DNA of 64,000 nt from Rhipidocladum racemiflorum (GCA_036346355.1 JAYEVF010000054.1:210803-274802), one strand, 5' to 3'; shown: positions 1 through 11,639, numbered from the stretch's first letter. Made by a program: numbers and translations. The notes: generated by a model from the sequence alone, not told the origin.

Positions 1-269
1 CATCATTTGTATCGAATCCATTAGAGTGGGTCTGAAACATTCCTCCAGACGCGTCCCAACGGGCACTGCAGCGGAAGCCATTCGAAAATGAAAATGATGC
101 ACGAAATGACACATTGTGGCAAACACCACGCACGCCGAAAATGATGCACGAAATGGAACATTATGGCGAGCACCTTACACGCTGCAACCTAGCACGCCAA
201 AATGAAACATTGCGGCACGAAACGAAAACGGTGAACGAAATGAAGCCGGGTGCCAAACACACCGAATGC
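1..269. repeat. Degenerate, rearranged satellite edge
   Basis: This stretch has recognisable satellite words (gaaacattcctcc, gatgcacgaaatg, gtgccaaacac), but they are shuffled and mutated and do not follow the regular nine-monomer order seen from 270 onward. The phrase aaaatgatgcacgaaatg occurs twice about 50 bp apart, which suggests local duplication. It is probably a decayed or rearranged part of the same array. No gene is visible. Confidence 0.7.
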
Positions 270-1474
270 AATTCATATGTGTTGTAACTCATTTAGGCAT
301 GCATTCCGAATCCGTCCGAGTCGCCGTGAAATATTCCACAACGACGAGTTCCTAAGCTGAAAAAATCGAAAGCGATGCACGAAACGAAACTGAGTGCCAA
401 ACACCCAGAATTAACATACGATGTTCGCTTGTGCGTTTCAGCACAATTCTGCACTCATTTTGAATACGTCCGAGTGAGTGCGAAACATCCCTCCGCGACG
501 GGTCGCAAGGGGTACTGCAAGCGGCGTCCGAACGAAAACGATGCACGAAACGAAACTCGGTGTCAAACTCCCCGAATGGGCTTCATATGCGCCCCAGCCT
601 GTTTCAGCAAGCATTTCGAGTACGACCGGCTCGAAACGAAACATTCATGCACAATGAGTCCCTAATGGTAGTGTAAACTACACGCTGCATTTCAGAATGG
701 TGCAAAAAAACAAAACATTGTTCCAAACATGCCGAATGAACTTCATATATGCCCAAGCACATTTCGGCATGCGTTTCGAATATTTACCAGTCGTGTGAAA
801 CATTCCTCCGCGACGAGTACTGTATGGTGCAAGTATTTTCACAAGAAAACGACGCATAAGATGAAGCTGAGTGTCAATCAACCAGAATGGACTTCATGTC
901 TGCCTAGCTCATTTTAGCAAGCCATTTGGGCTCATCCGTGTCGGTGCGAAACCTACACGACAAATGGTACTACAAGTCACGTCCCTACCAGAACGAGTAC
1001 GAAAAGAAAGCTTGCGGCAGACACCCCGAATAGCGTTCATGTGTGCCTAAGCTCATTTCGGCATGCATTTCTGTTGCATCCGGGTCGGTGCAAAATATTT
1101 CGCCGCGATAGGTGCCAACGGGTTATGCAAGCTGCGTGCGTATCAAAACGATGCACGGAAGGAAAATGTAGGCCAAACTGCGGGGTGGACTTTCCATGCA
1201 TTGCTGCCATAGTTCTTCATTCGTTTCGAATACGTCCGAGTGAGTGTGGAAACATCGGTCCGCGACGGGTCGCAGGGTGTTCTGCAAGCTTCGTCCGGAC
1301 GGAAACGATGCACGAAAGGAAAATTGGTGTCAAACTCCCCGAATGGACTTCATATATGCCCTATCCCATTTCGACAAGCATTTCGAGTACGTCCGAGTCG
1401 ATGCGAAATATTCATGCACGATGGGTCCCTAATGGTACTGTAACTACACGCGTTCCAAAACGGTGCACGAAACG
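270..1474. repeat. Centromeric-type satellite, left flank, partial long-form HOR
   Basis: This is about eight monomers of the same satellite found from 13889 onward, in the same orientation and monomer order. It starts at the aattcatatgtg monomer and ends in gtgcacgaaacg, where the LTR of element C1 begins. It carries the extra 53-bp block (about 1250-1303), so it is a long-form unit. It is more diverged from the array consensus than the units at 14-32 kb. The open frames here are incidental. Confidence 0.9.
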
Positions 1475-2311
1475 TGATATGTCTGGAGTGCCCGATCTTT
1501 CGGCGGAGTGATAACTATCGATTGGTGTTGGAGAAGACTCTCACGATCCGACTACGCACGAACAAGTCGATGGCGCCTTAGCAATCGCTGAACCTACTCC
1601 GCGTGGTTATTGATCTAGGTAGCCGAGATCAACCTGAACACGAAGTTCAATTCTTGTTGGTAATCGAAGAACAAACAAGAACAAGTAAAACAATCTGAAG
1701 TATGAGAGAAGGTGGAGACGAATTGAGATTCTATTAAAGTCTTCACAAGGTGGCTATCTAGCACAACTTGAAGAAGAAAGTTTGCACACGGCTAAACTTA
1801 ATCAACAAAATCTGAGTTCTAAGGGAGGGGACGACAGGGGTATATAAAGGGGAGAAGGGGAGGCGCCCATATGGCAGCCAAGGGGAGGCGCTACGCAGCC
1901 CAAAACAGGAGGAAAATCCGCCCCTCCTTTCCTTCTTAACAAAGCTTCCTAAAATACAAAAGGAAAGAAATGAACGAGATTTGTCATGGCGCCTTGATCT
2001 GATTTCGGGCTTCCAAAAAGAAAGGAAACTCCTTCCTCCTTTCCATCTTGGTAGTATTTCTCATGTGCTCGTTTTCCTCTTTAACTTTGTTTTCTGGATC
2101 TTGCGCATATGATGACCGAGCTTGATCTTCTCCTTGGTTCCTAAGAACAATGAAGTCATCACAAGAATTAAATAGCAATCCATTCTGTGAATTAATCGTA
2201 TATAAACTTAGAAACGAGTTGACCTGATAATTGAGCTGACGTGCTTTGGCACGAGTAATTGGTCCTTGCACAGATGGATCATTTGTGTTCATGGAAGAGA
2301 TGTCCTCATCA
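1475..2311 (-). repeat. 3' LTR of C1 (837 bp)
   Basis: Read on the minus strand it begins TGATGAGGACATC just after the polypurine tract and ends ...ATATCA at 1475, giving TG...CA termini. Its U5 end keeps the cccgatctttcg block (plus-strand reading) shared with the B and C2 LTRs. It is about 90 bp shorter than those LTRs and clearly diverged from them, so C1 is a different and probably older subfamily. The last 110 codons or so of pol lie inside it. Confidence 0.88.
1841..1850 (-). promoter_or_regulatory. TATA-like element in the C1 LTR
   Basis: The minus strand reads CCTTTATATA, AT-rich in a GC-rich context, at a position comparable to the TATA motifs of the B and C2 LTRs. This is the 3' LTR, so if active it would transcribe outward into the left satellite. 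Motif evidence only. Confidence 0.4.
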
Positions 2312-4490
2312 TCCTCCCTTTCTTGCATTTGAGTCATCCTCGACTCGAACTCATCCTCATCGCCCAAGTATGGTTTCAAATCTGCAATGTTAAAAGTGGG
2401 ACTGACCCCAAACTCTGCAGGCAAGTCAAGCTTATAAGCATTATCATTGATCTTTTTCAATACTCGGAACGGACCATCAGCACGAGGCATCAACTTTGAT
2501 TTTCGTAATTCAGGAAATCTATCTTTTCTCAAATGTAGCCAAACTAACTCGCCGGGTTCAAAAGTAACATGTTTTCTTCCCTTACTACCAGCAAGTTTGT
2601 ATTTAGCATTCATGAGTTCTATATTTTCTTTAGTTGTCTCATGCATTTTGATGATCAAGTCAGCACGTTGTTTTGCATCAAAATTCAATTTTTCGAACAT
2701 GGAAGAGGTAATAAATCAATAGGAGCACGAGGGACAAAACCATATACAATCTCAAAAGGGCACATCTTAGTAGTAGAATGCAGTGAACGATTATAAGCAA
2801 ATTCAATATGAGGTAAGCATTCTTCCCACAACTTTATGTTCTTTTTCAAAATAGCCCTAAGCATGGTAGATAAAGATCGATTGACAACTTCAGTTTGTCC
2901 ATCAGTTTGGGGATGACAAGTAGTAGAAAATAACAGCTTAGTCCCCAATTTAGCCCACAATGTTCGCCAAAAATGACTCAGGAATTTAGTATCGCGATCT
3001 GAAACTATTGTGTTAGGCATACCATGTAAGCGCACAATTTCACGAAAGAATAAATCAGCAACTGTGGTAGCATCATCACTTTTATGACATGGTATGAAGT
3101 GTGTGCCATCTTAGAAAATCTATCCACAACAACAAAGACGCTATCCCTCCCCTTCTTTGTTCTAGGAAGACCTAAAACAAAGTCCATCGAAATATCCTCC
3201 CAAGGCATGGTAGGGACAGGAAGAGGCATGTATAAACCATGTGGATTAAGACGCGACTTAGCTTTTTGGCATGTAGTGCAGCGAGCGACAAAGCGTTCCA
3301 CATCCCTTCTCATCTTTGGCCAAAAGAAATGGCTAGCAAGTATGTCCTCCGTCTTCTTCACACCAAAGTGTCCCATGAGGCCACCTCCATGCGCCTCCTG
3401 CAGTAACAACAAGCTTAACGGAACTAGCTGGAATGCATAGCTTGTTAGCTCTAAACACGAAACCATTCTGGAGGACAAACTTATTCCACGCTTTTCCCTC
3501 TTTACAATTGAGCAACACATCCTGAAAAGCAATATCATGTTCATATTGATCCTTAATTGTCTCTAACCCGAAGATTTTGAAATCAAGTTGTGTAAGCATG
3601 GTATATCGTCTAGACAAAGCATCAGCAATAACATTGTCCTTGCCCTTCTTGTGTTTGATAACATAAGGAAAAGACTCAATGAATTCAACCCATTTTGCAT
3701 GTCTACGATTTAATGTGGCTTGACTTCGAATATGCTTTAACGATTCGTGATCAGAATGTATGACGAATTCTTTGGGCCACAAATAATGCTGCCATGTTTC
3801 TAAAGTTCGAACTAAAGCATATAATTCCTTATCATAAGTAGAATAGTTCAAACTAGGCCCACTCAACTTCTCACTGAAATATGCAACCGGTTTTCTATCT
3901 TGCAACAACACACCACCCAACCCAATTCCACTAGCATCACATTCGAGTTCAAAAGTCTTAGAAAAATCAGGGAGTTGGAAGAAGTGGTGCATGTGTCAAC
4001 TTATCTTTTAATGTGTAGAAAGCGTTGTCCTGTGCATCTCCCCAAACAAACGGTACGCCCTTCTTCGTAAGCTCATTCAATGGTGCGGCAATGGTGCTGA
4101 AATCTTTTACGAAACGACGATAGAATCCAGCAAGTCCTAGAAAACTTCGCACTTGTGTGACCGTGGTAGGAGTCGGCCAACTCTGTATTGCCACAACCTT
4201 GGCTTGATCAACTTCAATGCCCTGGGGAGTAACAACATAACCAAGAAAAGAGACTCGATCCGTGCAAAAGGTGCACTTCTCAAGGTTACCAAATAAACGT
4301 GCATTTCGTAAAGCATCAAAAACAGCACGTAAATGGTTAAGGTGTTCCTCCAAAGATATGCTGTAGATCAAAATATCATCAAAATAAACCACCACAAATT
4401 TGCCAATGAAAGCTCGCAAAACTTCGTTCATCAATCTCATGAAAGTGCTAGGTGCATTAGTTAACCCAAAAGGCATTACTAACCACTCAT
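1984..4490 (-). pseudogene. pol: C1 pol remnant (RT, RNase H, integrase, CR-like motif)
   Basis: Five overlapping minus-strand open frames (4476-3967, 3992-3333, 3544-3005, 3035-2685, 2700-1984) together cover the 3' half of a Ty3/gypsy polyprotein. Visible motifs are the RT active site YFDD (4375-4386), RNase H FELECDASG, the integrase zinc-binding region ending CTTCQKAK, the integrase core VSDRDTKF and HPQTDGQTE, a GPF module, and GPITRAKARQLNYQ, the CR-like C-terminal motif of CRM integrases. Frameshifts fall near 3980, 3400, 3105 (an extra AC) and 2700. In CRM elements the CR motif is thought to help target centromeric chromatin. The stop lies inside the LTR, as in intact CRMs. The gene is non-functional and lacks its N-terminal half. 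Confidence 0.92.
2312..2324 (-). other. Polypurine tract of C1
   Basis: The minus-strand purine run aagaaagggagga immediately precedes the LTR start. This is the plus-strand priming site of an LTR retrotransposon, and here it also lies inside the pol reading frame. Confidence 0.8.
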
Positions 4491-4764
4491 TATGATCCTG
4501 ATGCCTATATTAATTGGGAGATAGCAGTAGACAAAGAATTTGGCAAGTATGATTTGTCTGAAAATGAAAAGATTAGGATTGCTGCTAGTGTGCTAAATGA
4601 ATATGCATTAACATGGTGGAAACATATTTGTAGAAAAGAGAGAAAACCTGAAAATTGGAAGGCCATGAAAAGACTTATGAGAATTGATTATGTTCCTGAA
4701 TATCATTCTGAATTTTTGTATACTAGACTCCAATGCTTGAAACAAGGAAATAAGTGCGTTAAGG
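4491..4764 (+). pseudogene. gag: Element D gag, 5' fragment
   Basis: The frame opens at the junction with YDPDAYINWE and runs through ALTWWKH to the insertion point of B. This is the core of the Retrotrans_gag (capsid) domain: CRM gags at the matching place read KYDPDGYLSWELLVD and FASVWWREH. The N-terminus is missing because of the C1/D junction. An in-frame ATG exists at 4554 but would start inside the capsid domain, so it is not the true start. The sequence differs strongly from B and C2 gag, so it is a separate family. The rest of the gene resumes at 12592. Confidence 0.82.
4760..4764. repeat. Target-site duplication of B, left copy (taagg)
   Basis: taagg here is repeated at 12587-12591, directly outside the two ends of element B. 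Removing B and one copy restores the D gag reading frame, which confirms the duplication. Confidence 0.95.
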
Positions 4765-5692
4765 TGATGGCGCCGTGATGGCAATATGGGTGTCCCGATC
4801 TTTCGATGAGAAACACACGATCGATTGGTTAGAGTCGACTTTGACGATCCGACTACACCGTACGACGACGATGCGCCTTAGCAATCGCTAAACCAACTCC
4901 AGCGGGTTATTGATCTTGCCGTGGGCACGATCAACCTGAACACGAGGTTCAATTCCTGCAAGCAACCGAAGAACAAGCAAGAACAATAGGATAAGCAATC
5001 TGAAATTGCGGATAAAACTGGAAGCGAAACAAAGTGGAGTCTTATTGACGATCTTGACAAGGTGGCTGTCCAGCACAACTCGCAGGATCAAGTTTGCACT
5101 TGGCTAAACTAATCAAATAAAACCCAAAACCCTAAGGAGCCGATGTCTGGCTATTTATAAGAGGTAGGGGCGTGGGAAACACGTCCAAAGCAGTAGGATA
5201 CCAACTACAACTCTATTACAAGGCCCAAAGCCCAAGTCTTCTCGATTTGGAAAAGTGACGCCAATTGTTTTGCAGATTCCCGTTGACTCGGACGGAATTT
5301 GGGGATGGGGTCGGATCCGTTGGAAAGAGGACGTCGAAACCTTTCCAACCAGTACTCATAGACCTCAAACACCCTTGTGGATCAAAAGTTATGGTCGTTT
5401 GAAGTTGGTGCTGTCCCGGAGGCCGAATCCGAGTTGAACTTGTGCACCGGAAGAATTGGCTTCATGCTTGACGTTTGGGAGTCCTTCTCCTTGGTTCCTA
5501 AGGACAATAAAATCATCACAAGGATTAAATAGCATTCCATTCATTAAATTATTTGTATGCATCCCTTGGTCCTGATTGTCCTTGTATTTGAATTGTCGTG
5601 CCCGAGCTCGAGTAATTGGCCCTTGTATGATATTGTTGGTTTCCATTGGGTTTGTAAGTATGGCCGTATCCATGGTAGTGATGTCCTCATCA
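4765..5692 (-). repeat. 3' LTR of B (928 bp)
   Basis: Minus-strand reading runs TGATGAGGACATCAC...GGCGCCATCA, with TG/CA ends. It contains the last 101 codons or so of pol. It is almost identical to 11659-12586 except for a dense mismatch block at about 5562-5588. Confidence 0.96.
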
Positions 5693-8600
5693 TCCTCCCC
5701 TTCTTGCATTTGAGTCGTCCTCGACTCAAGTTCATCATCCTCTCCCAAGTATGGTTTCAAATCGGTAATGTTGAATGTGGGACTAACCCCAAAATCTGCA
5801 GGCAATTCAAGCTTGTATGCATTATCATTAATCTTTGCCAATACTTTGAAAGGACCATCAGCTCGTGGCATCAACTTAGATTTTCTTAATTCTGGGAATC
5901 GATCTTTTCGCAAATGCAACCAAACTAAATCGCCTGGTTCAAAAGTTACATGTTTCCTTCCCTTACTACCAGCAAGTTTATATTTAGCATTCATGCGTTC
6001 TATGTTTTCTTTAGTTGTCTCATGCAGTTTCATAATCAAATCAGCACGTTGTTTAGCATCAAGATTCAATTTCTCCGAAGATGGTAGAGGTAACAAATCA
6101 ATTGGAGCATGAGGTACAAATCCATATACAATCTCAAAAGGGCACATCTTAGTAGTAGAATGCATAGACCGATTATAAGCAAACTCAATATGAGGCAAAC
6201 ATTCTTCCCACAATTTAATGTTCTTTTTCAAAACAGCCCTAAGCATAGTAGATAAAGTTCGATTAACGACCTCAGTTTGTCCATCAGTTTGGGGATGACA
6301 AGTAGTAGAAAATAAAAGTTTAGTCCCCAATTTAGCCCACAAAGTTCTCCAAAAGTGGCTTAAGAATTTAGAGTCACGATCTGAAACTATTGTGTTAGGC
6401 ACACCATGTAAGCGAACAATTTCACGAAAGAATAAGTCAGCAATGTTGGTAGCGTCATCGCTTTTGTGACAAGGTATGAAGTGTGCCATTTTAGAAAATC
6501 TATCCACAACGACAAAGATACTATCCCTCCCCTTCTTTGTTCTAGGAAGTCCTAAAACAAAGTCCATAGAAATATCCTCCCAAGGCACGTTAGGAATAGG
6601 CAGAGGTATGTATAAACCATGGGGATTAAGTCGTGACTTAGCTTTTTGACATGTAGAACAGTGAGCGATGAAACGTTCCACGTCTCGTCTCATCCTGGGC
6701 CAAAAGAAATGGCTAGCGAGTATGTCCTCCGTCCTTTTCACACCAAAATGTCCCATCAATCCTCCTCCATGCGCTTCCTGTAGCAATAACAAACGAACAG
6801 AACTAGCTGGAATACATAGTTTGTTTGCTCTAAACACAAACCCATTATTGAGGACAAATTTGTTCCAAGTTTTTCCCTCTTTACAATTGAGCAACACATT
6901 TTTAAAATCATCATCATGCACATATTGCTCTTTAATCGTTTCCAAACCAAAAATTTTGAAGTCAAGTTGTGAGAGCATGGTATATCTCCTAGACAAGGCA
7001 TCAGCAATGACATTATCCTTTCCCTGTTTGTGTTTGATGACATAAGGAAATGACTCAATGAATTCAACCCACTTTGCATGTCTACGGTTCAGTTTAGCTT
7101 GACTTCTAATATGTTTTAACGATTCATGATCCGAATGTATAACAAATTCCTTGGGCCATAAATAATGTTGCCATGTTTCTAAAGTTCGAACTAGCGCATA
7201 TAACTCCTTATCATAAGTAGAATAATTCAAACTTGGCCCACTCAATTTCTCACTAAAATAAGCAACAGGTTTTCTTTCTTGTAACAGAACACCACCCAAA
7301 CCAATTCCACTAGCATCACATTCTAGTTCAAAAGTCTTAGAAAAGTCTGGAAGCTGGAGTAAGGGTGCATGGGTTAACTTAGCTTTCAGAATGTTGAAGG
7401 CATCTTCCTGCGGCTTGCCCCAAGCAAAAGGTACACCCTTCTTGGTGAGCTCATTCATGGGTGCAGCGATGGTGCTGAAGTCCTTCACAATACGACGAAA
7501 GAATCCAGCACGTCCTAGGACAATCCGCACCTGTGTGGCCGTGTTGGGAGTCGGCCAACTCTGTAGTGCTTCAGCCTGGGCTTGGTCAACTTCAATTCCT
7601 GTGGAGTAACAACATAGCCAAGAAAAGATACTCGATCCGTGCAAAAGATGCACTTCTCAAGGTTACCAAATAAGCGTGCATCGCGTAAAGCATTAAAAAC
7701 AGCACGCAGATGTTCAAGATGATCCTCTAAAGATTTGCTATAAATCAAGATATCATCGAAGTAAACTACCACAAATTTTCCAATGAAAACACGTAAAACC
7801 TCGTTCATCAGTCTCATGAATGTGCTAGGAGCATTAGTCAACCCGAAGGCATTACTAACCACTCATATAACCCGAACTTAGTTTTAAATGCTGTTTTCCA
7901 TTCATCTCCTAACTTCATGCGAATCTGGTGATACCCACTACGCAAATCCACTTTAGAGAACATAGTAGAGCCACTTAGTTCATCAAGCATATCGTCTAAC
8001 CGAGGAATAGGATGGCGATATCTAATGGTGATATTATTAATTGCTCTACAATCCACACACATGCGCCATGTTCCATCTTTCTTAGGTACTAAAATGACTG
8101 GTACAGCACAAGGACTAAGAGATTCACGTACTTACCCTTTATCAAGCAATTCGTGAACTTGGCGTTGTATCTCTTGTGTTTCTTCAGGGTTGGTTCTGTA
8201 AGGTGCTCGGTTGGGCAAAGATGCCCCTGGAATGAGATCAATTTGATGCTCAATCCCTCTAATTGGCGGCAGCCCTGAGGGATGTCCTTTGGAAAGATGT
8301 CAGTGTATTCCTGCAAAAGGTTAGTGACAACAGGAGGCAAAGAGAGGGACATCTCCTCTAGAGAAAACAAAGTTTCTTTGCAGACCAAAGCATAGCATGT
8401 AGACCTACAAACATCCAACTCATTCAAATCAGATTTTGTTGCAAGAAAACAAGCACCTTTCAATTTAATCTCATTCGGCTTAGCACAATCAAGGTTAGAT
8501 TCTTTCTGTTTATGTTGTTCAAGTCCTTTGGTGACAATCTGATTTTCACTCTTAGAATTCTCTCGATTTTTCTCTTTGCTAGATCTAGCGATTTCATCCT

Positions 8601-9074
8601 TTACAATGGCATCAGGCGACATTGGGTGTAGCACAATTTTCTTTTCTTTATGCACAAAAGAGTATTGATTTGTTCTACCATGATGTAAACAATCCTTATC
8701 ATATTGCCACGGTCTACCTAATAACATAGAACATGCTTGCATAGGTACGACATCGCAATCAACATAATCATGATAGGAACCTAAAGCGAAATGTACTCTT
8801 ACCATGCGAGTTACCTTGAGTTTGCCGCTGTTGTTGAACCATTGAATGTGGTAGGGCTGAGGGTGTGGTCTAGTGGAGAGTGCTAGCTTCTCCACCATGT
8901 CCATGCTGGCTAGATTATTGCAACTCCCACCATCAATGATTATTCGAATGGATCGCTCCTTGATGACGCCTTTTGTGTAAAACAAGTTGTGGCGTTGATT
9001 TGGATCGGCGCGAGCAATCTGAGCACTAAGCACACGTTGTGCAATAATACTCAAATATGGGTCAGCATCACCAG
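5389..9074 (-). pseudogene. pol: B pol polyprotein, frameshifted (PR-RT-RH-IN)
   Basis: In minus-strand order: protease with RIIIDGGSCNNLAS (the D-G-G-S form of the active site), RT N-terminus with MCVDCRAINN and VDLRSGYHQIRM, RT palm YFDDILIYS, RNase H FELECDASGIGLGG and HSDHESLKH, integrase zinc finger (about 6650-6780), catalytic core DISMDF, VSDRD and QTEVVNR, a GPF module and the CR-like GPITRARARQ. The frame breaks at about 8280 (CCCC to CCC), 8131 (TAC to TAA stop), 7855 (one T lost) and 7603 (GGG to GG). The largest intact piece, 7653-5389, holds RNase H and integrase. Protease is out of frame with gag at about 9075. Translation would end inside the 3' LTR, as is typical of CRM. All catalytic residues I could check are present, so the breaks are recent or artefactual. 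Confidence 0.93.
5693..5705 (-). other. Polypurine tract of B
   Basis: The minus strand reads aagaaggggagga immediately before the LTR start. The same tract is found in C2 at 44283-44295. Confidence 0.88.
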
Positions 9075-10460
9075 CGCCACGTGCACCTCGTCGTGCTCGG
9101 CATTTGGATCGCCGTTTTCATGTTCAGCGAGCAAAGCATATGTTTCTTCATCAAGATCACTTGCTGAGTCATACTCGCCGTCTTCACGGATTATTAGCAC
9201 ACGCTTGTTCGAACACTCCTTCATCATGTGACCGAAACCCTTGCAGCGATGGCACTGAACATCTTTGGTGCGTCCCGTTGATGCGACCGACGACGACGAA
9301 CTATTTGTAGTAGCTTGTGTGGCACTTTTCGTCGGCGTTGGTCGTGGTGCCGAATTTGCGGTGGTGGACGCCGTTCTGTTGATGGAAGAGGTCGGCGTGG
9401 TAGTACGACCAGCAGGGGCAGCAGGGGTGCGCGGTGTCCACGAAGTAGTTCGACCTGCAGAAAAGTTAGTCTTGGCCCACGATTGACGACCCTGCACTTC
9501 ACGTTCAGCTTTGCAAGCAAGATGGAACAACCGAGTCATCGAATTATAATCCTTATAGTCTAGAATATCCTGGATTTCTCGAGTTAAACCACCTAAGAAA
9601 CGAGCCATAGAAGCTTCCTCATTCTCAATTAATCCACAACGCAACATGCCAATTTGCAATTCTTGGTAATATTCTTCCACCGAATTCTTACCTTGGTGTA
9701 GGCGCTGCAATTTATTCAATAAATCTCTAGCATAGTATGAAGGAACAAATCTATGCCTCATTAGCAATTTCAAGGCTTCCCAAGTGGTGGGTATATTATT
9801 TGGATGAGCACGGCAATGTTCTCTCCACCAAACAGAAGCAAAATCAGTGAACTCACTTGTGGCAGCTCTAACTCTTCTATTCTCAGGGAAATCATGGCAC
9901 GCAAATTTTTGATCCACAAGTAATTCCCAACTAAGGTAACCATCAGGGTCATATTTACCTTCAAATGGTGGCATGTTGAAATTTACCTTAGGGAAAGCAT
10001 CATCTCGTTCTCGTTCCCTTGGTCGTGGAGGATCACGTCGCATACCTTGCTGATTGAAGCGTAGCCGTTGATGGTTACGATCATTATCGTAATGGATGGG
10101 GTTGACCTCCTCCGCATCAGTGGTGTCATCATATTCGTGCTCTTCGTTCTGTTCTTCTAAATCTGTTGGGGGCCTCCCCTGTGGAGCTGAATTGTTGCTT
10201 GGACGACGGGAGGTGGATTGAAGCACCAGATGCAGCAGCTGCAAAAGTATCAAGTCTAGCCAAAATAGTAGCAAGAGTAGTGTTAGCAATCCCTTGTGCG
10301 GCCTCGATGGATCTGAGACGGTCTTCTTGCATTGACATACGCCATTAGTGAGCCGTACATCCTCGCTAAGACCATCGGTGGCTTCCTCGTCATCTTTTGG
10401 AAGTGAGCAATGATGCCCTTGGTTCGTGGAGAGTGATGAAGTGAACTCGTCACCTGACAT
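9051..10460 (-). pseudogene. gag: B gag (capsid/nucleocapsid)
   Basis: I place the start at 10460 (MSGDE), which is conserved with C2 at 39498; the open frame continues upstream only by chance. The capsid domain includes KYDPDGYLSWELLVDQKF, VWWREHC and EEYYQELQIGMLRCGL. A serine/threonine/proline-rich linker follows, then a CX2CX4HX4C zinc knuckle (CHRCKGFGHMMKEC) that binds RNA during packaging. Two compensating frameshifts (about 10345 and 10200) put a block of about 48 residues out of frame: the correct-frame version, containing MSMQEDRLRSIEAAQG, sits in the overlapping frame. Near 9075 the frame is lost before the protease, so gag ends early at 9051 instead of continuing into pol. Confidence 0.9.
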
Positions 10461-10990
10461 GGTTAGTTGATGACAAGGAAACAAAAACCACAAGTATAAT
10501 GTTCCTATCAACTACTAGGTGGCAAGTCTCTCAAGCGCTCAAGCCTATGACCCAAGTTCTTACAAGTTCTTACAATGCAGCAGGCGTTGTCGGCCGTTGG
10601 CGTTGTCAAAGGTTCTCCGAAGTTTGTGTAGAGCGATTGCCAAGGGATCGAACGCCTGTACGGGTAGAAAGTGGAGCTTGGACAGGCTTAATTTAGTAGC
10701 AAAAGGTTAGCAATAATCCAATCAGTGAATGCAAAATTGAAGAATTGTTCAACGTCTAGTCACTAGTTGCTGACTCGAGGCTAGCAAGGACTGTGACTCA
10801 AAACTGTGGTCGGCGACAGTACAGTTCCACAGCAGATGAAAAAAAATTCGCGAAAGAAGGGAACTATCTCAAAAGACTGGGAAACTTGTGAAAACAGGTT
10901 TAGCACATAAAAATTTTCGGATCTGTTCCAGACTTTTTTTTTTTTTTTTTTTTACGGAACGATCCGATTCGTTTTTCTTTCAAGTGCTAT

Positions 10991-11325
10991 GCAGTCGGAA
11001 GACCAGTCGGACGGCCAGGTGGGCGACCAGTCGGCTAACAGGAGGGCGACCGGTCTGGCGATCAGTCGGGCGGTGGCGATCAGTCGGGCGGCGACCAGTC
11101 GGCTAACAGGAGGGCGACCGGTCGGGCGACCAGTCGGGCGGCGACCAGTCGGCTAACAGGAGGGCGACTGGTCGGGCGACCAGGTGGGCGACCAGTCAGG
11201 CGCCGACCAGTCGGGCGACCAGTGGGCTATCAGGTGGGCGACCAGTCGAGAGGCGACCAGTCGGCTATCAGGTGGGCGACCAGTCGGGAGGCGACCAGTC
11301 GAGAGGCGACCAGTCGGGAGAAAAG
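10991..11325 (-). repeat. GC-rich minisatellite in the B leader
   Basis: About 335 bp is built from a core of 11-13 bp, roughly ggcgaccagtcgg, with variants. A longer compound unit (cggctaacaggagggcgac plus cores) recurs about three times. The open frames across it (repeated SRLVA on the minus strand) reflect the repeat and are not evidence of a gene. Confidence 0.9.
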
Positions 11326-11639
11326 AAAACTTCGGTCCGAACACCTTTTCTTCTTCTTTTTTTTTTTTTTTTTTTCAACAGTTCGGGACCGAAACGGAAC
11401 ACAACTCGAAACCGAATACAACTCGAAACCGCTTTCTGACCTGGACTCCAACTAGACTAGAATTCAGCAACTCGACACGACGATGCAACCAAAAATTCAA
11501 TAACGCAGTGCACTGGAAAGGAAAATGCGAGGCTCAAATTGTTTTGGTATGGGGAGATCCAATCTGATGGCGTTTCTCTGGACTATAGGGAAGATTTCAA
11601 TCTACTAATCTAGGGTAAAGAATTCTCACCGAGCAACCT

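Larger units (their letters stand above)
1475..4490 (-). mobile_element. Truncated CRM-like Ty3/gypsy element C1
   Basis: This minus-strand element keeps its 3' LTR (1475-2311), polypurine tract and the 3' part of pol: reverse transcriptase palm, RNase H, integrase and C-terminal CR-like motif. The 5' LTR, leader, gag, protease and N-terminal RT are missing. At 4490/4491 the RT sequence stops in mid-domain and joins element D gag on the opposite strand. Its outer LTR end abuts satellite at 1474. No target duplication can be paired because the other end is lost. Confidence 0.9.

Noticed and set aside
4554..4778. A free-standing 74-codon gene starting at 4554
   Set aside because: It is the middle of element D gag. 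The frame is open upstream to the junction at 4491, and its last codons come from the inserted B LTR.
10996..11325. CRISPR-like array in the GC-rich repeats of B
   Set aside because: The repeats are contiguous and variable in length with no unique spacers, and the context is a plant retrotransposon leader. It is a minisatellite.
11184..11567. Open frame of 127 codons across the minisatellite
   Set aside because: It consists of the repeat read in one frame plus leader sequence. There is no homology and it is on the strand opposite to element transcription.
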